Virus record (IMG/VR): IMGVR_UViG_3300011115_000484
Span: 1 to 28,797 of that record
Source of the DNA: a virus
Strand: one strand, 5' to 3'
DNA length: 28,797 bases
Shown: positions 14,003-21,630 of the stretch, piece after piece
Position numbering within the stretch: position 1 is the stretch's first letter
How the letters are laid out: each line of letters starts with the position of its first letter
The notes under the pieces: model-generated
The model's database searches: none
What the model was told of the DNA's origin: nothing
Seen by the model: only the letters and a program-made list of their open reading frames with translations
Position numbers and translations under genes: made by a program

Positions 14003-14142
14003 ACCCGAAACACCATTGGGCTAAGCCCATCCCCAAGCCGATCCCCACTAAGTCCACTAGGCTGGAGACGGTTATCTTCATCCTCACGTGTGCAGGAGCG
14101 CTTATTGTGGTTGCTGCAGATGTGTTCTTCTGGAGGACATGA
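13999..14142 (+). CDS. Small single-span membrane protein, 47 aa
   Basis: The frame MNPKHHWAKPIPKPIPTKST leads into a hydrophobic segment from about residue 23 to 45 (VIFILTCAGALIVVAADVFF). A basic, Pro-rich N-terminal tail would stay in the cytoplasm. The start overlaps the previous stop by four bases, which supports expression. Early position argues against a holin. A role at the host membrane is possible but not shown. Confidence 0.6.
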   Translation: MNPKHHWAKPIPKPIPTKSTRLETVIFILTCAGALIVVAADVFFWRT

Positions 14143-14143
14143 G

Positions 14144-14395
14144 ATGGGCGCAATGACCGGAGTTACCTTCAACAAGAAGATGAACAAGTGGACAGCACGT
14201 GCCAAGAACATTCACATCGGCACGTTCGATACGGAGGAGGAGGCGATGATTGCTAGAGAACATTTCCTGCAAGACCATGAGCGGGCGATCAAGCGTGGCA
14301 AGCCTCAACCGTATTTCTCTCTTACAGCATCCCCGTGCATCTTCACGATGGCGAACTACCCAACATCTAGGAGGATGCGCGAGTCACGTAGATGA
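14144..14395 (+). CDS. AP2-like DNA-binding protein
   Basis: The 83-residue protein begins just after the previous stop, with GGAGG upstream. Residues about 5-45 (TGVTFNKKMNKWTARAK, then IHIGTFDTEEEAMIAREHFL) match the AP2/ERF-type fold known from phage HNH homing endonucleases: G-V.....KW.A, G-F-T-EEA and a closing helix. There is no HNH part, so it is an AP2 domain with a short basic tail. It could be a sequence-specific regulator, or the remains of a homing endonuclease. It sits directly upstream of the operator-like promoter at 14414. Confidence 0.7.
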   Translation: MGAMTGVTFNKKMNKWTARAKNIHIGTFDTEEEAMIAREHFLQDHERAIKRGKPQPYFSLTASPCIFTMANYPTSRRMRESRR

Positions 14396-14404
14396 AAGAG
14401 TTAG

Positions 14405-14453
14405 GGTAAGTCCTTGACTTATACGTCAAGTTATGTTATACTATAGGTAAGTC
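14405..14453 (+). promoter_or_regulatory. Promoter with overlapping operator-like repeats
   Basis: TTGACT (14414-14419) and TATACT (14437-14442) are 17 bases apart. CTTGAC-TTATAC-GTCAAG forms a dyad over the -35. GGTAAGTC is repeated at 14405 and 14446, flanking the core. The 11-mer TAAGTCCTTGA at 14407 also occurs at 12840 and, inverted, at 13064. It drives the DUF3150/AAA+/VWA group and is probably regulated. Confidence 0.82.
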
Positions 14454-14486
14454 GGGAGCCGAGTCTATCGCGCCCCTACTTAGTCC

Positions 14487-14502
14487 CTCACGGCAACGTG
14501 AG
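14487..14502 (+). promoter_or_regulatory. Leader hairpin CTCACG-GCAA-CGTGAG
   Basis: The same 6-bp stem as at 13304 carries a GCAA loop, a GNRA tetraloop, about 50 bases before the start at 14551. A second hairpin CGGTC-ACA-GACCG (14522-14534) lies just before the GGAGAG ribosome site. Confidence 0.7.
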
Positions 14503-14550
14503 TTTATGTTTTAGACGTCAACGGTCACAGACCGACATGGAGAGAACCAC

Positions 14551-15471
14551 ATGAACCAAAACCAATTGCAAAAGCCTGACCACCTCATCAGCCTCGCCAC
14601 ATCAGGCGTACTTGTGTGCGTGGATATCAAGGTCTGGTCGGCTACCAAGCAAGACCGGGTCATCAGCAATGAAGTAACTACCTCAAAGAACGCCGACAAG
14701 AACAGCGGGCGCTTCGTGCAGAACCTGCTTGCCGATCATCCCAAGCACAAAGCCCTGCAGAACTATCGGCAGACGGTGTATAACTGGCTTCAGCGCAAGA
14801 CGTATCAATGGAATAAAGCCGCTGACTTCCTGCCATCGGCAGAAGTTCCGTCGTTCAAAGCAGAATACAACGCGCACTTCACTTGCTTTGAAGCGTTGAA
14901 GCGTGACTTCCTCAATGACTATGACAGTATCGTCTCAAACATGGCGTTCAAGCAAGGCACTATGTTCAAGCGTGATGCGTACCCGCCCAAGGAGCAGCTG
15001 GAGCGTCGGTTCTCGATGGAGTTGTACGTCAACGATGTGCCGCTCAATGACTTCCGCTGTGCGATAGCTCAGGATATCGCTGATGATCTTCATGCTACGT
15101 ACTCACGTCAGACGGAGGAGATAGTTAGCAACGTCATGCGGGAACAACAATCACGGTTCATCGAAGTGATGGAGAGCATCAGCCATTGCTGCGGCATCGA
15201 GGAAAGCACCTCATCTGACGGTGAAGTCAAGACTAAGAAGCGCAAGGTCTATGACAGCACTATCAACAAGGCCAAGGCGATGTGCGAGACGTTCAAGCAG
15301 TTCAACCTGACAGGTAGTAAGGAGCTAGAGGATGCACGTGCAGCACTAGAGATTGCACTCAACGGTGTCGATGCAGATTTGATCCGTGACTCTGACGCTG
15401 TGCGTTCGCACGTGAAGGATGATGTAGACAACATCCTGTCCAAGTTCAGTTCGTTCGCATCGTTCAGTTAA
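14551..15471 (+). CDS. DUF3150-like protein
   Basis: The 306-residue protein has the features I associate with DUF3150. An N-terminal segment LVCVDIKVWSATKQD (about 21-35) leads into a long mixed helical region and a helical C-terminus. Members are often encoded beside a MoxR/CobS-type AAA+ ATPase and a VWA protein, exactly as here. Biochemical function is unknown. GGAGAG precedes the start, and it is the first gene behind the promoter at 14414. The family call rests on context as much as on sequence. Confidence 0.6.
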   Translation: MNQNQLQKPDHLISLATSGVLVCVDIKVWSATKQDRVISNEVTTSKNADKNSGRFVQNLLADHPKHKALQNYRQTVYNWLQRKTYQWNKAADFLPSAEVPSFKAEYNAHFTCFEALKRDFLNDYDSIVSNMAFKQGTMFKRDAYPPKEQLERRFSMELYVNDVPLNDFRCAIAQDIADDLHATYSRQTEEIVSNVMREQQSRFIEVMESISHCCGIEESTSSDGEVKTKKRKVYDSTINKAKAMCETFKQFNLTGSKELEDARAALEIALNGVDADLIRDSDAVRSHVKDDVDNILSKFSSFASFS

Positions 15472-15556
15472 GTAGTAGTGAAACCCAGTCCCACAATCAG
15501 TTCAGTACGGCTGTATCTCCAGCAGTACACAACCACAGTTAGAAAGAGTTTATATC

Positions 15557-16702
15557 ATGTCTAAAGTACAGTTTCACCTCAACGTGAGCATCAAAGAACT
15601 TCGTACTGCAATCCCATTGATTGCGCCGGAGCTAACCATCGTCATTCAGTCCGAGCCGGGTTGCGGCAAGACCTCGCTGCTTGGCATGATCGCTGAGGAC
15701 AACGGCGACAAGTGGCGCAGTGCCAAGGACGGCACAAGTATCGAGGGTGACAAGTTCGACTACATCTACGTGGATTGCCCAGTCAAGGATATGTCGGACA
15801 TAGGTATGACTATCCCCAACCACGCGACCAAGTCCCTTGAGTACTACGTGTCGTCGCTGTTCAACCTCGATGATCCCAAGCCTAAGTGCATCATGCTCGA
15901 TGAGTTCATGAAGTCACCCAAGCTATTGCAGACCATCTTCACTCGCTTGATGTTGGAGCGTATGGTCGGTGATCGCAGCCTGACTGAAGGGTCATGGGTT
16001 ATCGCAACATCTAATAATACTTCAGATGGTGTCGGTGACTCGATGCTGGCGCACGCTGGCAATCGGGTTTGCATAGCTCAGATGGCTAAACCTACAGCCA
16101 ACGAGTGGCTTGAGTGGGCAGGGCATCGGGTATCTATTGGCGACAAGGTGACTGCCAGAATCTCTCGCGTAGTCCGTGCGTTCGTCTCCATGTTCCCGCG
16201 CTGCTTGGCATCGTACAAAGAAGGTGAACTGCAGAAAGATAATCCGTACATCTTCAAGCCGGGCAGTACCGTCATGTCGTTCGTGACTCCACGATCACTC
16301 GCTAAGTGCGATGTCATAGTACGCAATCGGGATGCCTTGGGTGAGAATGCTACTCAGGCATTGCTCGCTGGCACGATTGGGCATAGCGCTGCTGGTGATA
16401 TGGCAGCGTTCATGGCGATGGAGAAGTCCCTGACTGATGTTAAGGACATTATTAAGTATCCCACTACCATCGACCTGCCTAGAGATATCAGCGCTCAGCT
16501 GATGATTATGTTTCAAGCAGTAGATGTATTGGACACGCAGGATGAACTGTCCAAGTTCATGGAGTATGTAGAGCGCATTCCTTCGCATGAGGTGCAGGGT
16601 GTGTTCTTCACGATGATGATGCGCAATGCAAAGTCGATCAAGCTGGCCCGCAACAATCTGAAGATCGCAGAGTGGGCCAAGAATAACCACGAGTTGTTCT
16701 AA
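15557..16702 (+). CDS. MoxR/CobS-type AAA+ ATPase
   Basis: The 381-residue protein carries a Walker A variant SEPGCGKT with K38, a Walker B IMLDEF with D115 and E116, and a sensor-1 Asn in ATSNN near N153. The first Gly of the P-loop is replaced by Ser. The order fits the MoxR branch, whose members work with VWA proteins to remodel or load metals into target complexes. The phage copy is next to a DUF3150-like gene and a VWA gene. The Shine-Dalgarno is weak (AGAAAGAG). A remodelling ATPase is a firm call; its target is unknown. Confidence 0.85.
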   Translation: MSKVQFHLNVSIKELRTAIPLIAPELTIVIQSEPGCGKTSLLGMIAEDNGDKWRSAKDGTSIEGDKFDYIYVDCPVKDMSDIGMTIPNHATKSLEYYVSSLFNLDDPKPKCIMLDEFMKSPKLLQTIFTRLMLERMVGDRSLTEGSWVIATSNNTSDGVGDSMLAHAGNRVCIAQMAKPTANEWLEWAGHRVSIGDKVTARISRVVRAFVSMFPRCLASYKEGELQKDNPYIFKPGSTVMSFVTPRSLAKCDVIVRNRDALGENATQALLAGTIGHSAAGDMAAFMAMEKSLTDVKDIIKYPTTIDLPRDISAQLMIMFQAVDVLDTQDELSKFMEYVERIPSHEVQGVFFTMMMRNAKSIKLARNNLKIAEWAKNNHELF

Positions 16703-16710
16703 AACAATCA

Positions 16711-16726
16711 CTCACGGTGACGTGAG
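16711..16726 (+). promoter_or_regulatory. Intercistronic hairpin CTCACG-GTGA-CGTGAG
   Basis: The same 6-bp stem as at 13304 and 14487 carries a GTGA (GNRA) loop, 9 bases after the ATPase stop and 22 before the next start. There is no T-run, so it is not a typical terminator. An RNA stabiliser or binding site fits better. Confidence 0.7.
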
Positions 16727-16748
16727 TCTATAACTTTCAGGAGGTTCT

Positions 16749-16940
16749 ATGACACTAAGTATCGCTGAGATATTCCTCATTGGATGGGCGTTGCTAATGA
16801 CGTTCTTGTGGGTGAGGGCTGTAGATGATTTTGTTTCGTTCAAGCGAGTGACGGTGTATCACCTGCGGAGGCTTCACAACAAGGAAGTCACGCTGGTAGA
16901 TACAGGTTCAGCATTCATCTTTGAGGATATTAAGGTATGA
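16749..16940 (+). CDS. Small membrane protein between the ATPase and VWA genes
   Basis: The 63-residue product has one hydrophobic segment at about 4-22 (SIAEIFLIGWALLMTFLWV) and a basic cytoplasmic-type tail with VTVYHLRRLHNKEVTL. CAGGAGG precedes the ATG, and its stop overlaps the VWA start (ATGA), so it is coupled to that gene. Its place inside the ATPase/VWA pair suggests it may hold the complex at the membrane. That is inference. Confidence 0.65.
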   Translation: MTLSIAEIFLIGWALLMTFLWVRAVDDFVSFKRVTVYHLRRLHNKEVTLVDTGSAFIFEDIKV

Positions 16941-18205
16941 AAGACAAGCAGACAACGCGCATCAAACGCGCACACATGACCATGTTCAAGCATCCTGAGA
17001 CTGCGCTGTATTCCGGCGTGATGCTCATGGGTTCTACGGAAGTGGTTGACGACTGTCCTACTGCATACACCGATGGGGTGAACAAGAAGTATGGTCGCGC
17101 CTTCTTGGAGACTATCACTGACGAGGCCAAGGTACGTGGACTTGTGCTGCATGAGAACTTGCACGTGGCACTCAAGCAGATTCTCTTTGGCGTAGCTATG
17201 TTTGAGGAGAACGCGAAGATGGCTAACCTTGCGGCTGACTTCGTTGTGAACTCCATTATCTTCAACATCACCGGCACACTAAACAGTAGCTCACGTGAAC
17301 GTGTGGTGCTATTACCGGACGGCGCCGTACACGATGAAATGTTCAAGAATTGGTCTATGCGTGAGGTGTTTGTTTATCTGAAGAAGAACGCCAAGCCCAA
17401 GCCCAAGCAGCCGGGACAGCCTAGCGATGGGGGCGATGACGATGGCAAGGGAGACGGTGACAAGTGGGAGTCGGTTGAGGTCAATGGCAAGACGTATGAC
17501 TTGTCTAACTCAGACGAACACGGAACCGACACGGCCAAAGAGCTATCGCATGATGAGGCTAAGGAGATCAACAAGGAGATCGACCGGGCGCTGCGGGAAG
17601 GTGGGATGCTTGCGGGTCGCATGGGCGGGCAGATGCCACGTGCGATTACTGACTTGCTTACGCCCAAAGTAGATTGGAAGGAAGCATTGCGTGAGTTCGT
17701 GAGTGCGTCTGTCCGTGGCGCTGACGAGTACACATGGCGGCGCATGAACAAGCGGCATATGGCGAATGACATTTACTTGCCTAGCATGGACAACGAGACG
17801 ATGGGCGAGCTTGTCGTCGCTATAGATACTTCTGGATCAATTGGGGGGAAAGAGTTGTCCGAGTTCGCTTCGGAACTGGTGTCGATTTGCGATGTTGCCT
17901 CACCGGAGAAGGTTCGCATTATCTGGTGGGATCACAACGTGGCTGGCACTCAAGAGTTCGTTGACAACTACACCGGCATTGCTTCTATGCTCAAGCCACA
18001 AGGCGGCGGGGGAACTAGAGTGTCATGCGTCAGTGAGTACATAAACAAGGAACGCATCAACGCTGACTGTGTGATTGTGTTCACCGATGGCTACGTTGAG
18101 CATGACGTTCAGTGGAGTATCTCAAGCCCGACACTGTGGATGGTGACGACTTGTACATCGTTCAACCCGCCATCAGGCAAGAAGGTAATGATGAATCGTG
18201 ATTGA
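16937..18205 (+). CDS. VWA-like protein with an N-terminal metallopeptidase motif
   Basis: The 422-residue protein combines two parts. Near the N-terminus LVLHENLH contains HExxH (H72, E73, H76), a zinc-peptidase signature, as in the DUF2201 group. After an acidic, Gly/Asp/Lys-rich linker (about 150-185) comes a VWA-like domain with an intact MIDAS: D297, S299 and S301 in DTSGS, T360 in GGGGTR, and D384 in FTDG. It is the expected partner of the upstream AAA+ ATPase, comparable to CobS/CobT-type pairs. Whether the peptidase is active cannot be told from sequence. The target could be a host or phage protein complex. Confidence 0.82.
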   Translation: MKDKQTTRIKRAHMTMFKHPETALYSGVMLMGSTEVVDDCPTAYTDGVNKKYGRAFLETITDEAKVRGLVLHENLHVALKQILFGVAMFEENAKMANLAADFVVNSIIFNITGTLNSSSRERVVLLPDGAVHDEMFKNWSMREVFVYLKKNAKPKPKQPGQPSDGGDDDGKGDGDKWESVEVNGKTYDLSNSDEHGTDTAKELSHDEAKEINKEIDRALREGGMLAGRMGGQMPRAITDLLTPKVDWKEALREFVSASVRGADEYTWRRMNKRHMANDIYLPSMDNETMGELVVAIDTSGSIGGKELSEFASELVSICDVASPEKVRIIWWDHNVAGTQEFVDNYTGIASMLKPQGGGGTRVSCVSEYINKERINADCVIVFTDGYVEHDVQWSISSPTLWMVTTCTSFNPPSGKKVMMNRD

Positions 18206-18374
18206 CCATAGTTGGAGCGCCAGAGTTACCGCGAAAGAATTTCTAAGGAAGCACGGCGACTTTGCCCATCTGCTTTGCCTAGAGTACCTACAGGATAGGG
18301 TGTGGGAGCGGGACTTATGGCTAGCCATCTTAGCGGAGTTGGATAAACTTTATATTGAAAAGGATGAAATATGA
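18198..18374 (+). CDS. Small protein, 58 aa, GTG start
   Basis: A GTG overlapping the VWA stop by 8 bases opens a frame of 58 codons (VIDHSWSARVTAKEFLRKHG) that overlaps the next ATG by four bases. The perfect fit between two genes and the acidic helical composition (WERDLWLAILAELDKLYIEK) support it. No family is recognised. Confidence 0.6.
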   Translation: MIDHSWSARVTAKEFLRKHGDFAHLLCLEYLQDRVWERDLWLAILAELDKLYIEKDEI

Positions 18375-19396
18375 GATATCTAGATTACAGAAGGCTTAGC
18401 TCTATCACGAATAGCGTATCACCTTACCGTGGCAGTCTAAACAGATACCCGGTGGGGAACCGCAAGGAGAACAGGAAGTACTTCCTTGTAGGTGAGGAGG
18501 ACGGACAAAAGGTATTCAACATTGTGTATGGGTCTAGGCACGTGCTTAGGTATGTCTCTAAGGATGTGTACATAACCTTGTCAGCGCAAGGTCGGGCTGT
18601 GGGCGTTGAGACAGGAGAAGATGCCAAGTATTTTCTGTGGGAGGTCGCACCTAATATTATTGGCGTGGTGCGTCCTGATAATAGCTTTGAGTTCACAGCT
18701 GATGGGTATGGACAAGGAGATAATCAAATATTGTCCAGCTACAGTAAGGGTTATTTCAATTACGACTCACGTAGGAATGGTTTACTGTATTGCGAGGGGT
18801 CTAGCTCGCGTTCCGAGGGGGGAGATTATGTGATCCCGATCTATCGAGGGTTGCGCGTCAACTGTGAGACTATGCGCCCACTAGAACCGATCAAGGTTAT
18901 AGGGAAGTCGGTTGATAGGAAAGCATCGAAGAAACTACTGGCTAAGTACGATGACTTCTACAAGATCAGTGAGGTCATGTGCAAGGCTATGGATGTAGAC
19001 ACATTCGTGAGTACGTGTCTGTCTGTGCTTGAGGATCATGGATACCCCATGCCAACCCTTCACGGATATGGGAGGGAGAATACATTCGATCAACGACTTG
19101 CCCTAGCTGAGTCATTGATCAGCACAGCGCCCACCGATGCTATGTTCTTGTATGTGTATACGTTCGATGCAGGGCGTATGCACTACTGCATGGGTAGCGG
19201 TGGCAAATATGGTAAGCCTGAGTCTCTGATAGAAGTATTTGACGCTATGAAACGTAGGCTTAACAAGTATCTATACAAAAGTAATCTATCAATCTTCAGA
19301 GATGTGGAGTATGAACCGGGCAAGAGGATGCCCGCTAGTGAGTGGGGATATACATTGTTTGTTAATGATAAAGAAGTTACACAATACGGAGCGTAA
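18371..19396 (+). CDS. Hypothetical protein, 341 aa
   Basis: I do not recognise this protein. It starts MRYLDYRRLSSITNS with AAGGATG upstream and overlaps the previous gene by four bases. It is rich in Tyr, Gly, Ser and Lys, with an N-terminal beta-rich part and a helical C-terminal part (LIEVFDAMKRRLNKYLYKSN near residues 287-306). There is no membrane segment or known catalytic motif. Its place just after the VWA gene and before the next orphan suggests that both belong to the same operon. Confidence 0.7.
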   Translation: MRYLDYRRLSSITNSVSPYRGSLNRYPVGNRKENRKYFLVGEEDGQKVFNIVYGSRHVLRYVSKDVYITLSAQGRAVGVETGEDAKYFLWEVAPNIIGVVRPDNSFEFTADGYGQGDNQILSSYSKGYFNYDSRRNGLLYCEGSSSRSEGGDYVIPIYRGLRVNCETMRPLEPIKVIGKSVDRKASKKLLAKYDDFYKISEVMCKAMDVDTFVSTCLSVLEDHGYPMPTLHGYGRENTFDQRLALAESLISTAPTDAMFLYVYTFDAGRMHYCMGSGGKYGKPESLIEVFDAMKRRLNKYLYKSNLSIFRDVEYEPGKRMPASEWGYTLFVNDKEVTQYGA

Positions 19397-19398
19397 AC

Positions 19399-20334
19399 AT
19401 GGACAGATTATTTCTTAACGGATTCAACACAGACGAATCCAAAAGTATGTTGGCTGAGTCAGCTATCATCCCACTGCTGCGTGAGCTTGTATTTAAGTTC
19501 AAGCTGCGCGTCCTTCGTCCAGTCAACAACAACCCCGGCTACTGGCTGATGTGCCATGAGAATGGCATAGCTGTTGGTGAGGCAAGCGTCACCCTTGACA
19601 ACGGAGTAGCAACGTATCACTACTTCTCGCCGTACTTCACCAAGCAGCGCGGCTCAAGCTGGCGCGACAAGCGCACGATCAAAAGCACTAAGCTGTCTAC
19701 GCTAGTAGCTGCATTGAAGAAGCATGGCGCTATCCTTACGCCAGAGTCGTCGGTGCATCTTAAGATCAGTCAGCCAATGACAGCTTGCATGGAGTTGATG
19801 CGGCAAGCAATGGGTCGGTCTAGCAAAACCCAAGAACTTAGCGTATCCGCAATCCATGCGTTGCTGGCTCACTACTTCAACACAGACCCAGATAGCCTCG
19901 GACTATCGCTTCCGATAGACGTATGTAAAAATGTATTTGACAAATACAATGAGGCTGATAGAGTTGGCGTTGTGAAGGCGCAGAAGGTGAACGAGTTCTT
20001 CTGTGACAACCCCTTCTACATGATTGGCATAGATGGTAGCCAAGACTTTCTTGTTGGCAAGGTGAGGGCAGTACCAAGCTTAAGCACTAGCAATCGCATG
20101 AGCTACGAGGTGGTTGAACCGTTCAAGCGGTGCGTGGACATTACTGAGAGCTACCCTGATCTGATCCCGTTCATGCTAATGGCGAAGCTGGCTTACGAGA
20201 ATCACGCCCGACGCCCACAGATGTTCAAGGGTATGCCAATGATGGATGAATACAACGAGTCGCTTAACTGTATTACCTACTACAGTAGCACCCCCGATAC
20301 CTATGAACATCTTTTCCTACTGACACCATGTTGA
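19399..20334 (+). CDS. Hypothetical protein, 311 aa
   Basis: The start follows the previous stop by two bases, with GGAG upstream. The middle has a helical segment with SAIHALLAHYFNTDPDSLGL (about 153-172), and GMPMMDEYNESLNCITYYSS lies near the C-terminus. The N-terminal part includes GYWLMCHENGIAVGEASVTL. No domain is recognised. Its stop overlaps the start of the VRR-NUC gene by seven bases, so it is co-expressed with DNA-processing genes. Confidence 0.7.
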   Translation: MDRLFLNGFNTDESKSMLAESAIIPLLRELVFKFKLRVLRPVNNNPGYWLMCHENGIAVGEASVTLDNGVATYHYFSPYFTKQRGSSWRDKRTIKSTKLSTLVAALKKHGAILTPESSVHLKISQPMTACMELMRQAMGRSSKTQELSVSAIHALLAHYFNTDPDSLGLSLPIDVCKNVFDKYNEADRVGVVKAQKVNEFFCDNPFYMIGIDGSQDFLVGKVRAVPSLSTSNRMSYEVVEPFKRCVDITESYPDLIPFMLMAKLAYENHARRPQMFKGMPMMDEYNESLNCITYYSSTPDTYEHLFLLTPC

Positions 20335-20615
20335 CACCCGAGCGCAGAGTTAAAGACCAAGTGAGGAAGGTTCTTAAAGGAATGGGAGCTTACTACGCCA
20401 TGCCCGCTACTGGTGGGTATGGTAGCAGCGGCGTCCCTGACTTCCTTGTCTGCTTCGGCGGTAAATTTATCGGTATCGAATGCAAGGCTAATGGTGGAGT
20501 ACCCACTGCCTTGCAGGAAAAAAACTTAAGGGAGATTGGCGAGTGCGGGGGTACAGCGTTTGTGGTTGATGAGAATAATGTACGCCTATTAGAAACTTTG
20601 ATGAGGTCAGTATGA
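20328..20615 (+). CDS. VRR-NUC domain nuclease
   Basis: The 95-residue protein is a minimal VRR-NUC, a PD-(D/E)XK-type fold common in phages next to DNA polymerase and SNF2-like helicase genes. The catalytic pattern is visible as GVPDFLVCF (D of the first strand) and IGIECKANGG (E-x-K). It also has a conserved TALQEKNLREI helix and a closing strand with FVVDE. Members cut branched DNA such as Holliday or flap structures. It overlaps both neighbours by 4-7 bases. Confidence 0.85.
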   Translation: MLTPERRVKDQVRKVLKGMGAYYAMPATGGYGSSGVPDFLVCFGGKFIGIECKANGGVPTALQEKNLREIGECGGTAFVVDENNVRLLETLMRSV

Positions 20616-20818
20616 ACGAACAGGATTTGGAGCAGTTGCGAGAGGTACACGCTGGTTTAGCTATGGTAGGTCTATTGATGAAAGGAGTATATGACGAAGA
20701 TATTCCTAAACGAGCATACCAACTTGCAGACTCCATGTTAGTAGCGAGGTCAGAATCCGCTGGCATCGTAGCAGTTAAACGCCATCCAAAAAAGGAGAAG
20801 GCATATGAGACAAACTAA
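20612..20818 (+). CDS. Small helical protein, 68 aa
   Basis: The product MNEQDLEQLREVHAGLAMVG is acidic then basic at the end (VKRHPKKEKAYETN) and overlaps both neighbours (ATGA at the start, 14 bases at the end). The end of its frame carries the AAGGAG used by the next gene. Function is unknown. Confidence 0.65.
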   Translation: MNEQDLEQLREVHAGLAMVGLLMKGVYDEDIPKRAYQLADSMLVARSESAGIVAVKRHPKKEKAYETN

Positions 20819-21257
20819 ACGCGCAAGGAAGGTAGCATCTATTGTGAAGCTACTGAAAGACGCACCTTTTACAAAGGCCAAGGACATAGCACTAAAGTAC
20901 AAGTGTTCAATGAACTACGCCTACACCTTGATATCTCAGGCCAAGAAACAACTCTCGTATGAGAATCTGTTTGAGCCTAAGCCACGAATTGAGATGTTTG
21001 AGAGTGCGACAGATAGCGACTCATCCTCACGTGAGGAAGTAAATACTCCTGACATGGTGAACCAACCACCGCACTATATCGTAGGCGGTATCGAGACTAT
21101 CGACTTCATTCAAGCGAAGCTAACGCCTGATGAGTTCCGGGGCTACTTGAAGGGCAACATCCTCAAGTACACAAGCCGTGCGGGGCATAAGGGTGACATT
21201 GATACAGACATTGGCAAGCTGGTCTGGTACGCCAACAAACTGCAATCCATCAAGTAA
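20805..21257 (+). CDS. HTH-DUF3310 fusion protein
   Basis: The 150-residue protein has two parts. Residues 20-50 (TKAKDIALKYKCSMNYAYTL) look like a helix-turn-helix. Residues about 84-148 are DUF3310, seen as PPHYIVGGIETIDFIQAKL, FRGYLKGNILKYTSRAG and KLVWYANKL. DUF3310 is widespread in phages, sometimes labelled nucleotide kinase without good proof, and its role is unclear. The linker is Ser-rich. AAGGAG precedes the start, and a strong terminator follows. The HTH part may let it bind nucleic acid. Confidence 0.8.
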   Translation: MRQTKRARKVASIVKLLKDAPFTKAKDIALKYKCSMNYAYTLISQAKKQLSYENLFEPKPRIEMFESATDSDSSSREEVNTPDMVNQPPHYIVGGIETIDFIQAKLTPDEFRGYLKGNILKYTSRAGHKGDIDTDIGKLVWYANKLQSIK

Positions 21258-21270
21258 GTAATATATAGAG

Positions 21271-21294
21271 GGCATGGTTCGCCATGCCTTTTTT
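21271..21294 (+). terminator. UUCG rho-independent terminator
   Basis: GGCATGG and CCATGCC close a TTCG loop with TTTTTT after it, 13 bases past the DUF3310 stop. Only 33 bases remain before the next start, so either read-through feeds the polymerase gene or a promoter overlaps this site. Confidence 0.9.
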
Positions 21295-21327
21295 GTAGCT
21301 ATTGTTTTTGTTATTTAAGGATACATC

Positions 21328-21630
21328 ATGTTGTCAGGTTTAGAAATCCTACTGGAACGCATGAAGGAATACCCCCTAGAGTTCGCCGCTAATAGTAAGT
21401 GGGTGCAGCTATTGGATGACGTAGTGCTGCACCTTACCGAGGAGGAGAAGCGAGCGCTCAAGGTAGGATTGATCGTCGCAGGGCGCGAAAGATTCAATGA
21501 GATGGTTCTTAAGGAACTCGCTGGCGGGTGTAGCAAGGCAAGCAAGGCAGATGCAGTAACGTGGCGGTCTAGTTTGCCTGATATACATCGGGAGCTTTTT
21601 CCAGACTCTAAGCTGACGCTTAACGCATGA
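21328..21630 (+). CDS. Hypothetical protein coupled to the polymerase gene, 100 aa
   Basis: The product MLSGLEILLERMKEYPLEFA is mainly helical and mixed-charge. AAGGATA precedes the start. Its stop overlaps the polymerase ATG (ATGA), implying coupled translation. I do not recognise it; it might be a polymerase accessory protein, from position only. Confidence 0.65.
   Translation: MLSGLEILLERMKEYPLEFAANSKWVQLLDDVVLHLTEEEKRALKVGLIVAGRERFNEMVLKELAGGCSKASKADAVTWRSSLPDIHRELFPDSKLTLNA

Noticed and set aside
21025-21038. Perfect 14-bp palindrome TCCTCACGTGAGGA in the DUF3310 gene
   Set aside because: It resembles the leader hairpin stem but has no loop and lies in the Ser-rich linker coding region. 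One copy is not enough to call a site.
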